A stretch of DNA of 64,000 bases from Membranipora membranacea. Taxonomy: Eukaryota > Bryozoa > Gymnolaemata > Cheilostomatida > Membraniporidae. Shown here one piece after another: positions 60,301 through 64,000 of this stretch; the stretch's first letter is position 1, and each line of letters opens with the position of its first letter. A model generated the notes under the pieces. That model saw only the letters and a list, made by a program, of their open reading frames with translations, was not told the DNA's origin and did not search any database. The position numbers were made by a program, and so were the translations under genes. The stretch covers positions 10,166,001-10,230,000 of the forward strand of contig OU612073.1 in the NCBI GenBank assembly GCA_914767715.1, given 5' to 3'.

Positions 60301-63300
60301 CGGTGTTATCGATGACTTGGTATTTTGTGTCTTTGTCTTTGGTATGATGTATTTTTGAGACCGACCTACGCTTCACTTATGGTACAATTCTTCCCGCATA
60401 AACAAATATGAATGATCTGAACTGATCCACCACACCGGTTTCATTCACCATCATAGACCCTAGCATAATTATAATGTTTAACCAGGAACAATTCTTGCTC
60501 AATACTAGCTAAGCAACTTGTCATTATTGGCTAGTAAAACCATGAGGAACAGTTACATTCACACTGTTAACCTCACTAAACAGTGCGCCGGTGACACATC
60601 TTGCCAAAAAATTCCTGTTGAGTCAAAACCTGCAGTAATTTTCCCAGATAGTTTATGCTAATACATGCTTTGACTAATATAGGACGACCATCTCTTGAGG
60701 TGAAAAATTGGGTATTTCTTGAACATACAATGATAAAACCATCAAACTCCTCTCTCCAGTTTTAACAAAATTGTCCTCATCCCCCATCCTCGTCTATAAA
60801 TTTGGTTTGGAATAGAATTCATGGCCATTTAGTTTACTTATTTTGGAATACATCTGGTGTCACAGAATGATAGTTACTGATCAGGTTGCATAGTTACCTA
60901 GTTTCATAGCTAGTATGAATTTCTTGTGGAACATTTTCCTCTCAGAGTCGCTCTCTCTCTCCCTGCCCGAGTCCCCGCTGCCGTGACGCTGCCTCCTGCT
61001 GGACTCTATCAGACTGGCTACTGGTGTCTCACCTGTCATCTCTATCTCACCTCCGTCGCCATTCAGAGCTTCGTTCTCACAATCAAGAGCCGCTCTACAA
61101 GAGAGACAGAAAGTAGTATATTATATATATCATTATTTTTTGAAAGTCTGTTACAATTTGTGTTGTATTATTCCTTGTTTTTTTCTATATGATATGAGTG
61201 CCCTACACTTACCTCTTTCTCCAAGATAATTATGAGTGAGTCTTAGAGAATATAAAACAATCCACTGTGCTCAAACTCTGGCAAACTTCATTGCAACAAT
61301 TTTCAAATAACATGCCTGACTACATAAGAGGAGCAAGGGCAAGACCTTTATTCGCTGCATAGATCCATTGTTGAACGGGAATTCACAGTCAACTTTTTAA
61401 ATAGCTCAAAAGCAAATTTGCATTTGCAATTATTTGATATAAAAAAAAGTCAACAAGTATCAACCATAATGCTGTTGATCTAAATCGCATCTAACTAACC
61501 TGAAACAACAAATGAACATTATCCCTGTTTTGTTCAGCTAATCCTTAACCTATCTTTTACCAAGGCGTCGCTTTTGCTGCTACAATGTCTGGTTTATTTT
61601 CTTCACCAGTCAAGAGCAACACTTACACCTGATAGTGACTACCGATGTAATACAAGTGCTACTGGCTTCGTACACCATTTATACTAAGGTAAAGCTTGAA
61701 TATTGATTCTGTTCACATTTTCACACTTTCTTGGTGAGGTTTGACACTTTGAAGGTGATGGTATCATATCTGACACCAAACCTTGTTATACATGGCAAGC
61801 TTGTTGTTGAAGTAAATGACAAGCTCCGAGAATCTTGGTCACATAGTATGGCAGCCGCTCCAACTTTCTTTATGATTCTTGTAAACAAATTGTTATGAAT
61901 GGCGGAAGTTAGTATCACAGCTGAAGCAAGGTCAACACTGAGTCATATCCAGAAGGTCAGAGAGAGATTGGTAGATACCACACTTCACTTTCAATGAAAG
62001 AATTAGGTTTTCACATTGGTTTAGTTTGTCCATAGATGAACAATGTCAATATATATGTTTTTTTTCTTGCCGAAGAACCAGACATTATTGTGCCTTTCCA
62101 ACAAGGTGAGATGACAGTCTTTGCAGATCTATTTCTTTCATGACGGGATGGTGTAGGCCAGCGAAATAGATTTTGAACAGCAACAGAGCTTTTACCAACC
62201 GGCGCTTTTCATTTATGTAAAGCTGATGCAGGGTTGACTGCGTCTTTTGATAGTTAGATAAAAATTCTCAGGATAGACTAGATTTGCGCTGACACACTAC
62301 CATTATTTAATTAAATTGATAATTATTATTATTAATAAGCTATTTTAAGCCTCCTTTAGTTTGCAATGTGGAGAGAGTTACCAGCGTGCTGGAACTACGG
62401 AACTCAAGCTATGCCTTATAGGAACACCCCTCCCCAAAACCGTTATCTGGATATAGTTTATATCTAAAGAAAGGGGATCTTTGAACTCTGTATTGTGGGG
62501 TGCAGGAGACACATGCAGGGTTATTTCGGTCCCACTTGTGCCGTAGCCTTAGCCAAGAGATAGGTCAGCTGTGTGTGGTCAGTTGTTTCAGGCCATTACA
62601 AAAACAATCTAAATTTTGGCACCAAAATATGATCTATGATTTATTGATGTGTGTCAAGATATACTTTTGCTAATGAAATTTTCTATTCCTTTCATGCCAA
62701 AAATGCAAAAGCCCACAAAACTGAAAATAAAAAACATGCATATAGTCTCTGATAAATGCTTTCCTATCAGGTTCTAAACATACCCAGAAGGAGTTGGCGG
62801 TTTGATGATGACACTGCTAGCTGGCCGAGCTTTACCGTCATCGACCTTCCAGTCTCGCTCCATCGATCGTGATTTCTGTCTCAACTTAGATTCCGATTTA
62901 CTTGGTTTCTTCCTGAGTGAAAAAAAATGAGAAATATCTAAAATCCTACTTCTGTTTTCCCGAATTTTGTTCCGAGTTCACCAAAGCATTTATTAGTAAT
63001 TACAGTTATTACATGTATCAGGTCAAATTCATGGTCAAGATAGGCTCAATCTACTCTCAAGAAATTTGAATTAGCTAGAGGTTAGTTTGGCTAGTGACAT
63101 AAAGTTAGCGAACACCGATTTCTGCTAGCAAAGGTTAGATTATAAAAATGTTATGGAGTTAGCTAGCCTTAAACTGTGCTACTTCAGGCATATGCAACAA
63201 AGCCACCTTGTCATCCTACAAATAGTTTACTCCTCTTGGGTACATACGGTTAGACCTAGACCAACGGGTGTTGTGGACAGAATTACCAGTAATAAAAAGT

Positions 63301-64000
63301 CCTTTTAAACAATAACAATTACCACAGCTAGTCCAATACATAAACGTCAGACAACAGCAGACAAAAGTGTTGGGCTGCAAACCAAGTTCATTCTTTAACA
63401 CCACTGTAAAGTGGTTCTGAAATTCAGCTCTGTACAGTATACATACCACTTTCACAAACAATGACCCAAGACAATCCACATGGTTTGCTTGAAACACAAG
63501 GTACTGTGTCATCAAACTGTCGTGTCAACATGATCTTTTTTTATTGGGATTAAAATGTCGCAATCAATCATCTGTATCCTTAGAAGTCAGATTATGGTTC
63601 AATCTGGATTGACAGGAAAATAATTGTGCCAACAAAATAGTCTACCTTGGTATGTAAGCTTTATTCATTCTTTGCCCAATGGAACCTCTGCTTGTTTTCG
63701 TGGTATGCATAATACGGTCTGTCAACAATGTCGTTTAGAAGAGAGTCCAGGGAAGTCACACCCAGTATTATACATCAATATACACTTCCTGGTGTAATAA
63801 AATCCACGGTTCTCTTCTTTCCTTGCTCATACAATACGCTATCGCTGCCCTGAATAACTATCCCAACCTGTACAACCACTACAGTCACCCTGCCAACCCA
63901 ATAATGTATTGACACTGCTCGCGTTGCATACGTCGTCTCAGTCCACTGAACTGAACACAAATCAAAAGCAGAAGTGCTGAGGTAGCTTACCCAAGAAAAC
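41750..64000 (-). CDS. MAP3K4: MAP3K4 (MEKK4) MAP kinase kinase kinase, 5' end beyond window
   Basis: MEKK4 is the stress-responsive MAP3K activated by GADD45 proteins that phosphorylates MKK3/6 and MKK4/7, feeding p38 and JNK in the cytoplasm. Thirty-one exons in the window join in one frame for 4,441 nt (about 1,480 aa; human is 1,608 aa), so roughly the first 100 residues lie to the right. The long regulatory region and the kinase follow the order of human MEKK4. Landmark matches include TGHVKV-like TGHVK, WMQFVISKCERGKGTRPRWA, FKWQRGTKIGEGQFGIVY and DFGCSAKL. The C-terminus ends ELLGHTFIKVRS at the TAG (41,750-41,752). All internal introns are GT-AG. It is convergent with INSC. A likely further exon is cut by the right edge (63,991-64,000). 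Exon blocks are listed separately. Confidence 0.96.
43627..43720. repeat. 19-bp minisatellite, five copies, in a MAP3K4 intron
   Basis: Five units of GGACAACTCCTTAACGGAC, with single-base variants, spaced exactly 19 bp from about 43,629. The array starts 35 nt from the kinase exon acceptor (exon 43,433-43,592), so it occupies the polypyrimidine/branch region side of the intron. Confidence 0.92.
44485..44620. repeat. Loose foldback sharing a motif with the HELB intron 10 element
   Basis: CCTGTCTTGACAAGCAAAG followed by TTTGGTTGGTT is partly inverted at AAACCAACAAAAACTGTCAA (44,579-44,598). CTTGACAAGC matches the outer inverted repeat of 12,309-12,481, suggesting an ancient shared foldback element. 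Confidence 0.4.
46678..50876 (-). CDS. MAP3K4: MAP3K4 exons upstream of the kinase domain
   Basis: Exons: 50,841-50,876; 50,400-50,506; 49,700-49,849; 49,105-49,278; 48,543-48,673; 48,174-48,255; 47,728-47,849; 47,234-47,358; 46,678-46,767. They include a 36-nt microexon (KSPVKRKHG), the helical region with HSSQLNRQRKEF, and the well-conserved block spanning SKCERGKGTRPRWANPGFDF and IEPAITRTISDEDF. The last two exons encode a Ser-rich linker with proline-directed sites (SEPPTPYDR, TPESPGSP). Confidence 0.92.
51304..51365. repeat. Second copy of the G/C hairpin repeat
   Basis: CAAAAGTCTGGGGGGCTCAG matches 4,312-4,328 with one change; the upstream part (CTTTCTCTCGCCCGGGAGG) is the diverged opposite arm. 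It lies in a MAP3K4 intron. Confidence 0.55.
51455..55180 (-). CDS. MAP3K4: MAP3K4 central regulatory exons
   Basis: Exons: 55,063-55,180; 54,345-54,611; 53,709-53,867; 53,267-53,421; 52,445-52,630; 51,897-52,080; 51,455-51,584. Recognisable MEKK4 blocks are VYIFL-like LYIFLARFPLDYTHESLRLR, LEEEWAFSKEICPFITGGMA followed by EAGKRF, and AAKALGFAKLLRKDLEIAAE followed by FRVKV. This region corresponds to the segment that in vertebrates mediates autoinhibition and GADD45 regulation, mostly helical. Confidence 0.93.
52800..53117 (+). mobile_element. Degraded non-LTR retrotransposon fragment (AP-endonuclease start)
   Basis: At 53,022-53,117 the plus strand translates to LATPNIGTLTA, one stop, then SRDIADMMTRRNIDILCL, which is the N-terminal pattern of LINE apurinic endonuclease domains. 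The 200 bp before it, with GGCGACAGGAAGAGCATCCG at about 52,857, is the GC-rich leader typical of such elements. A C12 run lies at 52,936-52,947. No further ORF follows, so this is a truncated dead copy inside the MAP3K4 intron between exons 53,267 and 52,630, in antisense to the gene. Confidence 0.8.
54851..54875. repeat. (AT)12 microsatellite
   Basis: Uninterrupted alternating AT tract in a MAP3K4 intron. Confidence 0.95.
55942..56213. mobile_element. Inverted-repeat MITE family B, copy 1 (MAP3K4 intron)
   Basis: The left end AGACCTCCAAAGATCAAAGC, then TATAGTCAGGCAGTTACTTA, is a diverged inverse of the right end TTGATCTTTGGGTAGTCTTT. The interior is a long palindrome: GAATTATTGATGGTGGAAAG (56,040-56,059) pairs with CTTTCCACCATCAATAATTC (56,120-56,139). 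The loop holds an 11-base G run (56,105-56,115). No ORF of coding character. Confidence 0.85.
56247..62912 (-). CDS. MAP3K4: MAP3K4 N-terminal exons present in the window
   Basis: Exons: 62,784-62,912; 60,898-61,094; 59,835-59,988; 59,005-59,139; 58,107-58,278; 57,355-57,456; 56,787-56,975; 56,247-56,437. The first encodes a Lys/Arg/Ser-rich stretch (KKPSKSESKLRQKSRSMERD) with a PPTPSG proline-directed site. The third encodes RNFPDKFPYQRQYSDIIYNG. Exons at 56,787 and 56,247 are Ser/Asn-rich linkers. The acceptor at 56,438-56,443 is a tandem CAGCAG (NAGNAG), so a single glutamine may be included or skipped. Confidence 0.88.
58356..58647. mobile_element. Inverted-repeat MITE family B, copy 2 (MAP3K4 intron)
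   Basis: Terminal repeats AAAGACTACCCAAAGACCAG and TTGGTCTTTGGGTAGTCTTT are almost perfect inverses, followed inside by TATAGTCAGGC and GCCTGACTATA. About 290 bp. A direct repeat AGAAGGCTAA lies on both sides (58,349-58,358 and 58,652-58,661), possibly the target-site duplication with a few extra bases on the right. Shares GAATTATTGATGGTGGAA with copy 1. Confidence 0.88.
63991..64000 (-). CDS. MAP3K4: Edge of a further upstream MAP3K4 exon (putative)
   Basis: On the minus strand the last bases read TTTTCTTGG followed by GTAAGC at 63,990, a good donor. It is the only plausible one for the next upstream exon between 62,913 and the edge, which otherwise shows no coding sequence. Only ten bases are visible. 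Confidence 0.35.

Noticed and set aside
1-64000. A functional gene cluster or novel defence/biosynthetic system
   Set aside because: The four genes belong to unrelated, widely conserved animal pathways with ordinary divergent and convergent orientations; nothing in the sequence ties them together.

Overview
This is a 64 kb stretch of AT-rich, intron-rich nuclear DNA from an animal. The four genes I can read are all metazoan-type and have spliceosomal GT-AG introns, and the non-coding DNA carries tRNA-derived SINEs, inverted-repeat MITEs, minisatellites and a LINE remnant. I cannot name the species. An invertebrate is most likely, because the proteins are clearly orthologous to vertebrate ones but diverged, and the introns are mostly 0.1-3 kb.

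Layout. 1-5,896 is gene-free: a TATA promoter-like segment with a nearby poly(A) signal (466-692), a 60-bp tandem repeat (1,029-1,340) and a terminal-inverted-repeat element (3,081-3,382). 5,897-17,479, minus strand: HELB-type DNA helicase B, 22 exons, complete, frame-consistent throughout, about 1,364 aa. 17,480-19,420: promoter region shared with the divergent gene, containing a SINE. 19,421-21,198, plus: ZNF593/Bud20-type zinc-finger protein, 4 exons, 149 aa. 21,199-24,140: gene-free. 24,141-39,720, plus: Inscuteable (INSC), 13 exons, 554 aa, ending in a PDZ-binding ESFV tail. 39,721-41,749: short spacer between convergent genes, holding a roughly 560-bp, 15-bp-unit minisatellite. 41,750-64,000, minus: MAP3K4 (MEKK4), 31 exons in the window, about 1,480 aa, with an intact C-terminal kinase domain; its 5' end lies beyond the right edge.

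The four genes have no shared pathway that the sequence reveals: HELB acts in replication stress and resection control, ZNF593 in 60S ribosome biogenesis, INSC in spindle orientation and polarity, MAP3K4 in p38/JNK stress signalling. They are ordinary neighbours, not an operon or cluster.

The most unusual content is in the non-coding DNA. A palindromic MITE family of about 90-115 bp is present in at least five copies, all inside introns of HELB and INSC; one copy starts 11 nt from a splice donor and one is nested in a minisatellite. A second inverted-repeat family has two copies, both in MAP3K4 introns. There are also local duplications carrying splice-site sequences next to INSC exons. I saw no sign of a new defence system or biosynthetic cluster. 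Exon boundaries were derived by hand from splice motifs, reading-frame continuity and remembered family sequences, with no alignment run.
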